From a bacterium (GTDB taxonomy: Bacteria; Krumholzibacteriota; Krumholzibacteriia; LZORAL124-64-63), in assembly GCA_020440705.1 (NCBI GenBank), contig JAGRNP010000019.1, positions 1 to 46,679 of the forward strand: DNA of 46,679 nucleotides, given 5' to 3'. The notes below the pieces were generated by a model. The model was not told where the DNA came from and did not search any database. It saw nothing but the letters and a program-made list of their open reading frames with translations. The translations under genes and the position numbers were made by a program. This document shows positions 1 to 7,688 of this stretch, piece by piece; within the stretch, counting starts at the first letter, position 1, and every line of letters starts with the position of its first letter.

Positions 1-937
1 TGACCTCGGCCAGGGCCGCGGCCAGCACCTGGTGGCCCTGGTCGGTCAGGTGGATCCCGTCGCGCAGGATCAGCGCGTCGGGCGCCTCGAGGCCGGCGAA
101 GAGGGCCGAGGCGTTGAGCATCACGGCGTCGGTCGCGTCGGCGACCTTCTTCAGGCGCAGCAGGTAGTCCCGGTGCAGGGCCACGGGGTCGTCGTCCTCG
201 TTCAGGTAGCCCGTCCGCACGAGGACGGCGCGGGCCTCGGCCGTCAGGTGGGACGGCGCGGCCACGAGCACGACCGCCGCCCCCCGCGCTGCCAGCGCCG
301 CGGTCATGGCCGTCAGGTTGGCCTCGTACTCGTCGGCCGAGACGCGCAGCGGGCTCACCGCCGGCGGCCGCTGCAGCAGCCGGGCCAGGCGCAGGGCGCC
401 CCCCCGCTGCCGCGCCGCGTACGCGGCGTCGGTCACGCCGGTCGAGCGCCAGTGGTCGTTCCAGCCGAAGTAGATGACGGCCACCTCGGGCGCCAGGTCG
501 AGCAGCTGCCGGTCGAGCCAGGCCCGGCCCTGCCACGAGGTGTAGCCGGGCACCGAGGCGTTCCACACCTCCACGCTCAGGCCCTCGGCGGAGAGCGTGT
601 CCTCGAGCAGCACCGAGTAGGGCGGGATCTGCCGTGAGATCTTGGAGCAGGAGTCGCCCAGCACCAGGATGCGGTGGGTCCGCATGCGCGGGGGCAGGGG
701 GCGGTCCGGCTGCACGGCGCGCATCCCGGCGTCGAGCGGGTGGGGCGGCATCTTCCAGAAGAGGTCGGGGTCGGGCTCGAACTGGCCCTTGTCGAGGGAC
801 ATGCGGGTGTTCACGCCGAAGTTCAGCTCGGGCCGCAGCGTGCCGTAGTCCAGGGCGCGCAGCACCACCTCGCCCACACCGAGGGTCCCGACCACCGCCA
901 CCAGGAGCAGCACGATCTTCTTGGCGGTGTCGGACAA
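1..937 (-). CDS. SGNH/GDSL-type hydrolase, membrane-anchored (3' end off window)
   Basis: The reverse strand is open from a TTG at 937 to the window edge with no stop, so the C-terminus is missing. The N-terminus (SDTAKKIVLLLVAVVGTLG) is a signal anchor. Block I is GDSCS (serine nucleophile, VLGDSCSKI), a GWND follows in the middle, and the end has DGIHLTDQGHQVLA with the Asp and His of the SGNH triad. SGNH enzymes are esterases or acyl-transfer hydrolases; the anchor suggests action outside the membrane, perhaps on glycans, which is inference. I chose TTG 937 because GAGAGG lies six bases upstream. The in-frame ATG at 982 overlaps a TAGAAT -10-like hexamer and has no ribosome binding site. 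Divergent from the TauE/SafE gene. Confidence 0.85.
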   Translation of the reverse strand, partial: MSDTAKKIVLLLVAVVGTLGVGEVVLRALDYGTLRPELNFGVNTRMSLDKGQFEPDPDLFWKMPPHPLDAGMRAVQPDRPLPPRMRTHRILVLGDSCSKISRQIPPYSVLLEDTLSAEGLSVEVWNASVPGYTSWQGRAWLDRQLLDLAPEVAVIYFGWNDHWRSTGVTDAAYAARQRGGALRLARLLQRPPAVSPLRVSADEYEANLTAMTAALAARGAAVVLVAAPSHLTAEARAVLVRTGYLNEDDDPVALHRDYLLRLKKVADATDAVMLNASALFAGLEAPDALILRDGIHLTDQGHQVLAAALAEV

Positions 938-980
938 GGCGGACCTCTCGGCTGCGGGACGCGCGGCGGGGTGGCGTCGC

Positions 981-986
981 ATTCTA
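981..986 (-). promoter_or_regulatory. -10-like hexamer TAGAAT upstream of the SGNH gene
   Basis: TAGAAT reads leftward here, about 45 bases before the TTG start at 937. It overlaps the alternative ATG at 982, which argues against that ATG. No convincing -35 was found. Confidence 0.4.
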
Positions 987-1051
987 TCTGCGCCGTCGGG
1001 CAACGTCAACCGGCGCCCCCCGGCGCGGCGATCCCCCACCGCGCTCGTGGG

Positions 1052-1079
1052 TTGAACGACCCCGGGCGAAGACTTATCT
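1052..1079 (+). promoter_or_regulatory. Candidate promoter of the TauE/SafE gene
   Basis: TTGAAC (1052-1057) and TTATCT (1074-1079) are spaced 16 bp apart and end 28 bases before the ATG at 1108. The -10 sits in a small palindrome, CGAAGA-CTTA-TCTTCG. It lies in the divergent gap with the SGNH gene. Confidence 0.45.
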
Positions 1080-1107
1080 TCGGTCTCCCCGCCACCCCGG
1101 AGGAGCC

Positions 1108-1863
1108 ATGGAGAGCTGTTGCGGCAGCATGCCCGAAGTCGACACCGTCGTCCTGACCATCTGGGCCGCCTTCGGCATCGGTCTGACCACCAGCCTCGGC
1201 CACTGCATCGGCATGTGCGGCCCCCTGATCAGCACCTTCAGCCTGGCCCAGGGGCGCACCGACAGCCGGATCAAGTCGCTGCTGCCGGCCCTCCTCGTCT
1301 ACCACCTCGGACGCGTGAACTCCTACGCCGTGATCGGGCTCGTGTTCGGCCTGCTCGCCGCCGCCGCCCGCCACGCGGCGCCGTCGGCCACCGTCCGCGG
1401 CGTCCTCTTCCTGATCTCGGGCCTGATGATGGTGCTCATGGGCCTCGGCCTGCGCGGCTGGCTGCCCACCACGCGCCTGGTCGAAAGCAGCCGCCTCGGC
1501 CGCTTCACCGCCGAGAAGTTCATGAGCCTGGTCGGCACCCGCAGCATGGCCGGACGCTACATGCTCGGCGTCGCCAACGGCTTCCTGCCCTGCGGACCGG
1601 TCTACGCCGTGGCGGCCGCCGCCCTGGCCAGCCCCTCGCCCCTGCACGGGGCGGGCTCCATGGCGGCGTTCGGCCTGGGCACCATCCCGGTGCTGGTCGT
1701 GGTCGGCCTCGGGGCGGGCCGCCTCGCCCCCAGCCTGCAGCGGCGCTTCAACCTCGTGGCCGCGATCCTGGTCATGATCGTGGGCCTGGAATTCCTCTTC
1801 CGCGCCGGCAAGCTCTTCGGCTACATCGAGGCCATCAAGTGGGGATTTTTTCCCATCTTTTGA
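1108..1863 (+). CDS. TauE/SafE-like (DsbD_2 family) membrane protein
   Basis: 251 aa with about six hydrophobic segments. It carries GHCIGMCGP near residue 32, the signature of the sulfite exporter TauE/SafE or cytochrome c biogenesis transmembrane (DsbD_2) family, and a second motif NGFLPCGPVYA in the middle. The two conserved cysteine-containing helices suggest metal or thiol handling. In many genomes this family lies beside cbb3 oxidase maturation genes (ccoG-H-I-S) and is thought to help copper or heme delivery. Here the cco locus starts 24 kb away, so that link is inference. ATG 1108 follows GGAGGAG (1099-1105). A longer frame upstream lacks protein character. Confidence 0.85.
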   Translation: MESCCGSMPEVDTVVLTIWAAFGIGLTTSLGHCIGMCGPLISTFSLAQGRTDSRIKSLLPALLVYHLGRVNSYAVIGLVFGLLAAAARHAAPSATVRGVLFLISGLMMVLMGLGLRGWLPTTRLVESSRLGRFTAEKFMSLVGTRSMAGRYMLGVANGFLPCGPVYAVAAAALASPSPLHGAGSMAAFGLGTIPVLVVVGLGAGRLAPSLQRRFNLVAAILVMIVGLEFLFRAGKLFGYIEAIKWGFFPIF

Positions 1864-1928
1864 TGTCAAATTATCGTTAACTCTCTATTTTTTATCTTTT
1901 ATTCTTTCCCCGACCCGACGCGCCGTGG

Positions 1929-1934
1929 TAGACT
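1929..1934 (+). promoter_or_regulatory. Extended -10 (TGGTAGACT) before the small membrane gene
   Basis: TGG precedes TAGACT at 1929-1934, in a T-rich gap after the TauE/SafE gene and 72 bases before the ATG at 2007. The same TGnTAnnnT form recurs before other genes in the window. Confidence 0.35.
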
Positions 1935-2006
1935 CAGGTCTGATTGGAGGGGGTTCGCCCGACGACCCCGACCGGATTCGCCCCGACAACCAAGTGCGAG
2001 GGTCCC

Positions 2007-2225
2007 ATGCCGACACATCACAGCCTGCCCATCGACCTGCACACCGGAGACTGTCTCGCCAAGGCGCGCGCCCTGCGCGACCGCGCCTCGCGCACCCGCC
2101 TGCTGCCGCTGGTGATCGCCATCGTGCTGGTGGTCGTGCTCGCGGCCCTGCTGCCGCGCGACGCCGACTCCGCCGCGTACGCGGAGCACGCCGGCGCGAC
2201 GCTGGTGGTCCCGACCGGCGACTAG
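2007..2225 (+). CDS. Small single-pass membrane protein, unknown function
   Basis: 72 aa from ATG 2007 (weak GAGGG upstream); a TTG at 1944 would add 21 residues. A basic, arginine-rich stretch (residues 20-32) precedes one strong transmembrane helix rich in Ile, Val and Leu, then a short acidic tail. I do not recognise the family. It has its own promoter-like sequence and is followed by a perfect hairpin, so it may be a single-gene unit. The length and codon use are compatible with a real gene, but no homology is seen. Confidence 0.5.
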   Translation: MPTHHSLPIDLHTGDCLAKARALRDRASRTRLLPLVIAIVLVVVLAALLPRDADSAAYAEHAGATLVVPTGD

Positions 2226-2253
2226 CCTCCCGCGACATCCTGCCCACGCGAGC

Positions 2254-2279
2254 GGACGGCGCCCCCACGGGCGCCGTCC
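2254..2279 (+). terminator. Perfect 11-bp hairpin, U-poor terminator candidate
   Basis: GGACGGCGCCC (2254-2264) pairs with GGGCGCCGTCC (2269-2279) around a CCAC loop. No T-run follows. It lies 28 bases past the stop of the small membrane gene and before the BNR gene. Confidence 0.6.
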
Positions 2280-2358
2280 TGGCGTCAGGCGGACCTGTCC
2301 CCTGCGGCCGCGGCGTGGTACCCTGCCGGGTGCGTTTCCCAACCCGGAGGAGTTCCCC

Positions 2359-5300
2359 TTGAAGACCCTGCTCGCCATCCTGATGCTCGTTCTCGTCCTC
2401 CCTGTCGGCCCGGCCAACGCCGCCGACGACGCCGAGGAGACCTCCCCCCTGAACAGCGGCGCCCTGGCGGGCCTCGCGTGGCGCGGCATCGGCCCGGCCT
2501 TCATGTCCGGCCGCATCGCCGACGTGGTGCTCGTGCCCGACGACCCCGGCACCTGGTACGTGGGCGTGGGCAGCGGCGGCGTGTGGAAGACCACCAACGC
2601 CGGCACCACCTGGCAGCCGATCTTCGACGGCCAGGGCAGCTATTCCATCGGCTGCGTGACGCTCGATCCGCGCCAGCCGGCGACGGTGTGGGTGGGCACG
2701 GGCGAGAACGTGAGCGGCCGGCACGTGGGCTACGGCGACGGCGTCTACCGCAGCCGCGACGCGGGCCGCACCTGGGAGAACCTGGGCCTCGCGCAGAGCG
2801 AACACATCGGGCGCATCGTGGTGCATCCCGAGTTCTCCGACGTGGTGTACGTGGCGGCCCAGGGTCCGCTGTGGTCGGCCGGGGGCGACCGCGGCCTCTT
2901 CATGACCACCGACGGGGGCGAGAGCTGGGAGAAGGTCCTCGGCGACGACGCCTACACGGGCGTGAACGAGGTCGTCATGGACCCCTTCGACAGCGACGTG
3001 CTCTACGCCAGCACCTGGCAGCGCTTCCGCGACGTGGCGGTGCTCATGGACGGCGGGCCCGGTTCGGGCATCCACAAGTCGACCGACGGCGGCCGCACCT
3101 GGCGGCGGGTGAAGACGGGCCTGCCCACCGAGGCCATGGGCAGGATCGGCCTGGCCGCCTCGCCCCAGCAGCCCGGCGTGATCTATGCGGCCATCGAACT
3201 CGGCGCGCGCAAGGGGGGCTTCTGGCGCTCCGCCGACGGCGGCGAGAGCTGGACGAAGATGAGCGACCACGCGGCCAACGGCACCGGCCCGCACTACTAC
3301 AACGAGATCTTCGCCAGCCCCCACGAGTTCGACACCGTGTACTTCATGAACGTCGAGATGGACGTGACCACCGACGGCGGCAGGACCTTCCGCAAGGTCG
3401 GCGAGAAGGACAAGCACGTGGACAACCATGCGCTGGCCTTCTCGGCCACGGATCCGGACTACCTGCTCGCCGGCTGCGACGGCGGCCTGTACGAGAGCTG
3501 GGACCGCGGCGCCAACTGGAAGTTCGTCGGCAACCTGCCCGTGACCCAGTTCTACAAGATCGACGTCGACTACGACACGCCCTTCTACCACGTCGTCGGC
3601 GGCACCCAGGACAACAACACCCAGTACGGCCCGTCGCGCACCGACAACCTGCACGGCATCCGCAATGCCGACTGGAGCGTGACCCTCTTCGGCGACGGCC
3701 ACCAGCCGGCCATCGATCCGGGCAATCCGGACATCATCTACTCGTGCTGGCAGCAGACCAACTCGTGGCGGATCGACCGGAAGACCGGCGAGGGCTGGCC
3801 CATCCGGCCGATGCAGGGGCCGGGCGGCCTCGAGGAGCGCTGGAACTGGGACGGGCCGCTGCAGATCAGCCACCACGATCCGGCGCGGCTCTACACGGCG
3901 AGCCAGCGCCTGTGGCGCAGCGACGACCGCGGCGACTCCTGGACCGCCATCTCCCCCGACCTGACGCGGGCCGAGGATCGGCTGCTGCGGCCGGTGATGG
4001 GACGCGTGCACTCGGTCGACGACCCCATCGACCTGCTGGCCATGTCCATGTACGGCACGCTGACGAACATCGCCGAGTCGCCGGTGGACGCCGACGTGCT
4101 CTACGTGGGCAGCGACGACGGGCGCCTGCACGCCAGCGAGGACGGCGGCGCGACGTGGCGCGAGTGCCGGCGCCCCAAAGGCCTGCCCGAACACTTCTAC
4201 GTGAACGACCTGGCGGCCGACCGCTTCGACCGCGACACGGTGTACCTCCTGGTCGACCAGCACAAGCAGGGCGACTTCGCCCCCTACCTGTTCAAGAGCA
4301 CCGACGCCGGGCGCAGCTGGCGGTCGATCGCCGGCGACCTGCCCGAACGCCACATCGTCTGGCGCCTGGCCCAGGACACGGTGCGTCCCGACCTCCTCTT
4401 CGTGGGCACCGAGTTCGGCGTCTTCTACACGCCCGACGGGGGTGGCCGCTGGCTGAAACTCGGCGCCGGCATGCCGACGATCCCGGTGCGCGATCTGAAG
4501 ATCCAGACGCGCGAGAACGACCTGGTGGCCGGCACCTTCGGCCGCGGCATCTACGTGCTGGACGACTACACGCCCCTGCGCGACATTGACGCGGAGGCCC
4601 TCACCGCCGAGGCCCGGCTCTTCGCGCCGCGCGAGGCCAAGTGGTACATGCCGCGGCGGGTCATCGGCACCACGCTGCGGGCGTCGCAGGGCTCGGCCCA
4701 CTTCTCCGCGCCGAACCCGCCCTTCGGCGCCGTCTTCACCTACTTCCTGCGCGATTCCCTGCAGACCCTCGCGAGCTCCCGCCGCACCCTGGAGAAGGAG
4801 CTCGCCGCCGAGGGCGAGGACACGCCCTATCCCGGTTGGGACGCCCTGCGCGCCGAGGAGCTCGAGGATCCGCCGACCCTGACCCTGGTCGTGCGCAACA
4901 CCGACGGCTGGATCGTCCAGCGCGTGCCCGCCACGGGCGCGGCCGGCGTGCAGCGCGTCGCCTGGGACCTGAGCCACGCCTCGCTCCGTCCCGAGACCGA
5001 CGGCAAGCGCGATCCGGCCGGCGGCCCCATGCTCGCCGCCCCGGGCGCGTACACGGTCGAGCTGGTGCGGCGCCGCGACGGCCTCGCCGAGATCCTGGCC
5101 GGACCGGTCGCCTTCCGCGTGACACCCCTGCGCGACGACGACCGCGGCGGCCTGGCCCCCGCCGCCCTCGAGGCGTGGGTCCTCGAGGTCGACGCCTTCG
5201 ACGACCGCCTGAGCGACCTGACCTCGGTCATCGGCGAGATGGCCCGCCACGTGGACAAGGTGAAGGCCGCCCTCGAGCGCGCGGTGGTCGACGACCCGCC

Positions 5301-5625
5301 CCTCTACGCGACGACGATCGATCTGGAGAAGCGCCTGGAGCAGCTGCGGGAGCGCCTCGGCGGCAACCGGCGCCGCGGCCGCTACAACGACGCCGAACCC
5401 CTCAGCGTCGCGCGCCGCATGGACATGGTGCGCACGGGGGCCATGATGAACACCGTCGGGCCGACCACCACGCACCGGGAGCAGTTCGGCTACGCCCGCG
5501 CCCAGGCCGACGCCGTGGCGAGCGACCTGGCCCGCATCACCGAGGTCGAGTGGCCGACGCTGGTCGCCGCTCTCGACGCCGCCGGCGTGCCCTGGACGCC
5601 GGGCCGGGCCCCGCGCGGGGAATGA
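2359..5625 (+). CDS. Exported BNR/VPS10-like repeat protein (glycosyl-hydrolase-like propeller)
   Basis: 1088 aa. A signal peptide (KTLLAILMLVLVLPVGPANA) leads into about 720 residues of sortilin/BNR propeller with at least ten Asp-box motifs of the form S/T-x-D-x-G-x-x-W (TTDGGESW, STDGGRTW, SADGGESW, SEDGGATW and others). After about residue 745 comes a beta-rich stretch and then a helical tail with many charged residues. The length matches the large 'glycosyl hydrolase / BNR repeat' proteins common in Bacteroidota-like bacteria, but Asp boxes are structural and do not prove a hydrolase. TTG 2359 has GGAGGAG eight bases upstream. Its stop overlaps the ggt start as ATGA, so the two are probably co-translated. 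Confidence 0.9.
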   Translation: MKTLLAILMLVLVLPVGPANAADDAEETSPLNSGALAGLAWRGIGPAFMSGRIADVVLVPDDPGTWYVGVGSGGVWKTTNAGTTWQPIFDGQGSYSIGCVTLDPRQPATVWVGTGENVSGRHVGYGDGVYRSRDAGRTWENLGLAQSEHIGRIVVHPEFSDVVYVAAQGPLWSAGGDRGLFMTTDGGESWEKVLGDDAYTGVNEVVMDPFDSDVLYASTWQRFRDVAVLMDGGPGSGIHKSTDGGRTWRRVKTGLPTEAMGRIGLAASPQQPGVIYAAIELGARKGGFWRSADGGESWTKMSDHAANGTGPHYYNEIFASPHEFDTVYFMNVEMDVTTDGGRTFRKVGEKDKHVDNHALAFSATDPDYLLAGCDGGLYESWDRGANWKFVGNLPVTQFYKIDVDYDTPFYHVVGGTQDNNTQYGPSRTDNLHGIRNADWSVTLFGDGHQPAIDPGNPDIIYSCWQQTNSWRIDRKTGEGWPIRPMQGPGGLEERWNWDGPLQISHHDPARLYTASQRLWRSDDRGDSWTAISPDLTRAEDRLLRPVMGRVHSVDDPIDLLAMSMYGTLTNIAESPVDADVLYVGSDDGRLHASEDGGATWRECRRPKGLPEHFYVNDLAADRFDRDTVYLLVDQHKQGDFAPYLFKSTDAGRSWRSIAGDLPERHIVWRLAQDTVRPDLLFVGTEFGVFYTPDGGGRWLKLGAGMPTIPVRDLKIQTRENDLVAGTFGRGIYVLDDYTPLRDIDAEALTAEARLFAPREAKWYMPRRVIGTTLRASQGSAHFSAPNPPFGAVFTYFLRDSLQTLASSRRTLEKELAAEGEDTPYPGWDALRAEELEDPPTLTLVVRNTDGWIVQRVPATGAAGVQRVAWDLSHASLRPETDGKRDPAGGPMLAAPGAYTVELVRRRDGLAEILAGPVAFRVTPLRDDDRGGLAPAALEAWVLEVDAFDDRLSDLTSVIGEMARHVDKVKAALERAVVDDPPLYATTIDLEKRLEQLRERLGGNRRRGRYNDAEPLSVARRMDMVRTGAMMNTVGPTTTHREQFGYARAQADAVASDLARITEVEWPTLVAALDAAGVPWTPGRAPRGE

Positions 5626-7385
5626 GCGTGGTTCCCGGCCGCCGCAGCGCCGCCCCGGGCCTCGCCCTGCTCCTGGCCGTGGTTGTCGCGGGCCTCGGCG
5701 GCTGCGCGGCGACCCGGCCTTCGCTGCCCGCGCCCGCGGAGTACTCGGCCAGCTACCGGGAGCGCGCCGTGGCCTGCGACCACGGGGTCGCCTCGCGCGC
5801 CGGAGACGAGATGCTCGCCCTGGGCGGCAACGCCGTCGACGCCGCGGTGGCCGCCTCGTTCTGCCTCTCGGTGGTGCGCCCCTTCAGCTGCGGCATCGGC
5901 GGTGGCGGCTTCATGATCATCAGCCTGCCGCCCGACGCCGACCACCCCGCGCGCCGGTCCATCGCCATCGACTACCGCGAGTCGTGTCCGGCCGGAGTCG
6001 GGCCCGACCACTACGCCGACCTGCCGCCCGATGCCAGCCAGCTCGGCGCCCACGCCGTGGCCGTGCCCGGCGCCGTGGCCGGCCTGCTGTACGCCCTCGA
6101 GAAGTACGGCACCCTGGACCGGGCCACCGTGCTCGCCCCCGCGATCCGGGCCGCCCGCGAGGGCTACGTGGCCGACGCCTTCCACGTGAACGCGACGAAG
6201 AAGATGCGCACGGTGCACGACGAGCACCCGGAGCTCCGCCTCGGACTGGCCGACGCCTGGGTGCGGCTCGCCCGCGAGGGCCGCATCGCCGTCGGCGACC
6301 TCATCGTCAACGAGCCCCACGCCCGCGCCCTCGAACTGATCGCCCGCGACGGCGCCGACGCCTTCTACCACGGCCCCATCGGCGCGGCCCTGGTCGAGGC
6401 CGTCGCCCGGGACGGCGGCGCCCTGACGACCGCCGACCTGGCGGGCTTCGAGGTGCGCGAACGCGCGCCGCTGGAAAGCGAGTGGGGCGACCTGCAGGTG
6501 CTCGCCATGCCGCCCCCGTCGAGCGGCGGCGTGGCGATGCAGCAGGTCATCGGCATCCTCGACCGCCTCGGGGCCCTGGCCCCGGGCAGCGACATCGACA
6601 CGGTCGCCTGGCGCCACATGCTGCTCGAGGCCTTCAAGCACGCCTTCGCCGACCGTGCCCGCTGGCTCGCCGACGACACCTTCTACGACGTGCCCGTCGC
6701 ACATCTCACGTCGCCGGAGTACATCGCCGAACTGGCCGCGCGGGTCCGCCCGGATTCCGTGCTCGCGGCCGAGGCCTACGGCACCATTCCGCCCATGCCG
6801 CCGGACGCCGGCACCAGCCACGTCTCGGTGCTCGACTCAGGCGGCATGGCGGTGGGCCTGACCGAGACCATCAACCTCTACTACGGGGCCTGCCTCGAGG
6901 TGCCCGGCTTCGGCTTCCTGCTCAACGACGAGATGGACGACTTCACGACCTCGGTCGAGCCCAACGCCTTCGGCCTCGTCCAGTCGGCGCGCAACACGCC
7001 CGCGCCGGGCAAGCGCCCCCTGTCGAGCATGTGCCCGACGATCCTGCTGCGGGACGGCGAGCCGGTCGCCATCGCCGGCGCCTCGGGCGGCCCGCGCATC
7101 ATCACCGGCACCCTGCAGGTGCTGCTCGCGGCCGTGGTGGCAGGCGACGACGCGGGCCAGGCGGTGGCCCGGCCGCGGCTGCATCACCAGTGGAGCCCCA
7201 ACGAGGTGCGCGTGGGCGGGTTGTGGAGCGATGAGGCGGTGCTCGATGGGCTGCGGGCCCTGGGGCATGTCGTCACCCCGCTGGGGGACAAGCCGGCCGG
7301 CGTGGTGCAGGCGATCGTGGTGCGGGACGGGGTGATCTCGGCGGCGAGTGATCCGCGCAAGGGGGGGCGGCCGGCGGGGCGGTAG
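5622..7385 (+). CDS. ggt: Gamma-glutamyltransferase (lipoprotein)
   Basis: 587 aa, a normal GGT length. It removes or transfers the gamma-glutamyl group of glutathione and similar substrates outside the cytoplasm. The N-terminus ends in a lipobox (LGGC, Cys near 25), so it is probably lipid-anchored. The family blocks are in order: GGNAVDAAVA, CGIGGGGFM, DAGTSHVSVLD with the predicted autocleavage threonine at 398, GFLLNDEMDDF, GKRPLSSMCPTI and GASGGPRIITG. All key residues appear intact, so autoprocessing and activity are expected. The start is the ATG overlapping the BNR-gene stop; a longer frame upstream is only a shadow of that gene. Confidence 0.95.
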   Translation: MSVVPGRRSAAPGLALLLAVVVAGLGGCAATRPSLPAPAEYSASYRERAVACDHGVASRAGDEMLALGGNAVDAAVAASFCLSVVRPFSCGIGGGGFMIISLPPDADHPARRSIAIDYRESCPAGVGPDHYADLPPDASQLGAHAVAVPGAVAGLLYALEKYGTLDRATVLAPAIRAAREGYVADAFHVNATKKMRTVHDEHPELRLGLADAWVRLAREGRIAVGDLIVNEPHARALELIARDGADAFYHGPIGAALVEAVARDGGALTTADLAGFEVRERAPLESEWGDLQVLAMPPPSSGGVAMQQVIGILDRLGALAPGSDIDTVAWRHMLLEAFKHAFADRARWLADDTFYDVPVAHLTSPEYIAELAARVRPDSVLAAEAYGTIPPMPPDAGTSHVSVLDSGGMAVGLTETINLYYGACLEVPGFGFLLNDEMDDFTTSVEPNAFGLVQSARNTPAPGKRPLSSMCPTILLRDGEPVAIAGASGGPRIITGTLQVLLAAVVAGDDAGQAVARPRLHHQWSPNEVRVGGLWSDEAVLDGLRALGHVVTPLGDKPAGVVQAIVVRDGVISAASDPRKGGRPAGR

Positions 7386-7688
7386 GTCAGTGTATATTAG
7401 CTTGGTATAGCTCCACCGCCCAGCCAGAAACCGGAGCCGGTCGGAAGCCACCAATTATTGACTTGCCGGTTCATTTCACTTAATCAGCGCAAGCTTCCCT
7501 TGACCGCTTCCAAAAGTGGTCTGGACTTCCCTTGGTTTCGTAGACACTCCTCAGCCTTTTGCCGAGGCGATTTCGAACGCGTCTGCCAACCACACAGAAC
7601 TCGCTTCCTGTCGTTGGGAAACACCGACAAAGGCCGGGGATTGGAAGGACGATCCGGCTACGCTGAGTCGCCAGCCTCTCGTCGACCT
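7386..7688. other. Convergent gap, no gene seen
   Basis: 303 bp between the convergent stops of ggt and the TPR lipoprotein. Base composition falls clearly here, marking the left edge of the lower-GC region. The rightward frame crossing it (from 7458) is antisense to the TPR gene and lacks protein character. No clear terminator is seen. Confidence 0.5.

Noticed and set aside
1885-5475. 1196-codon frame antisense to the BNR gene
   Set aside because: Low-complexity Val/Ala/Gly/His composition typical of a GC-rich antisense frame; the sense strand has clear domains and a ribosome site.
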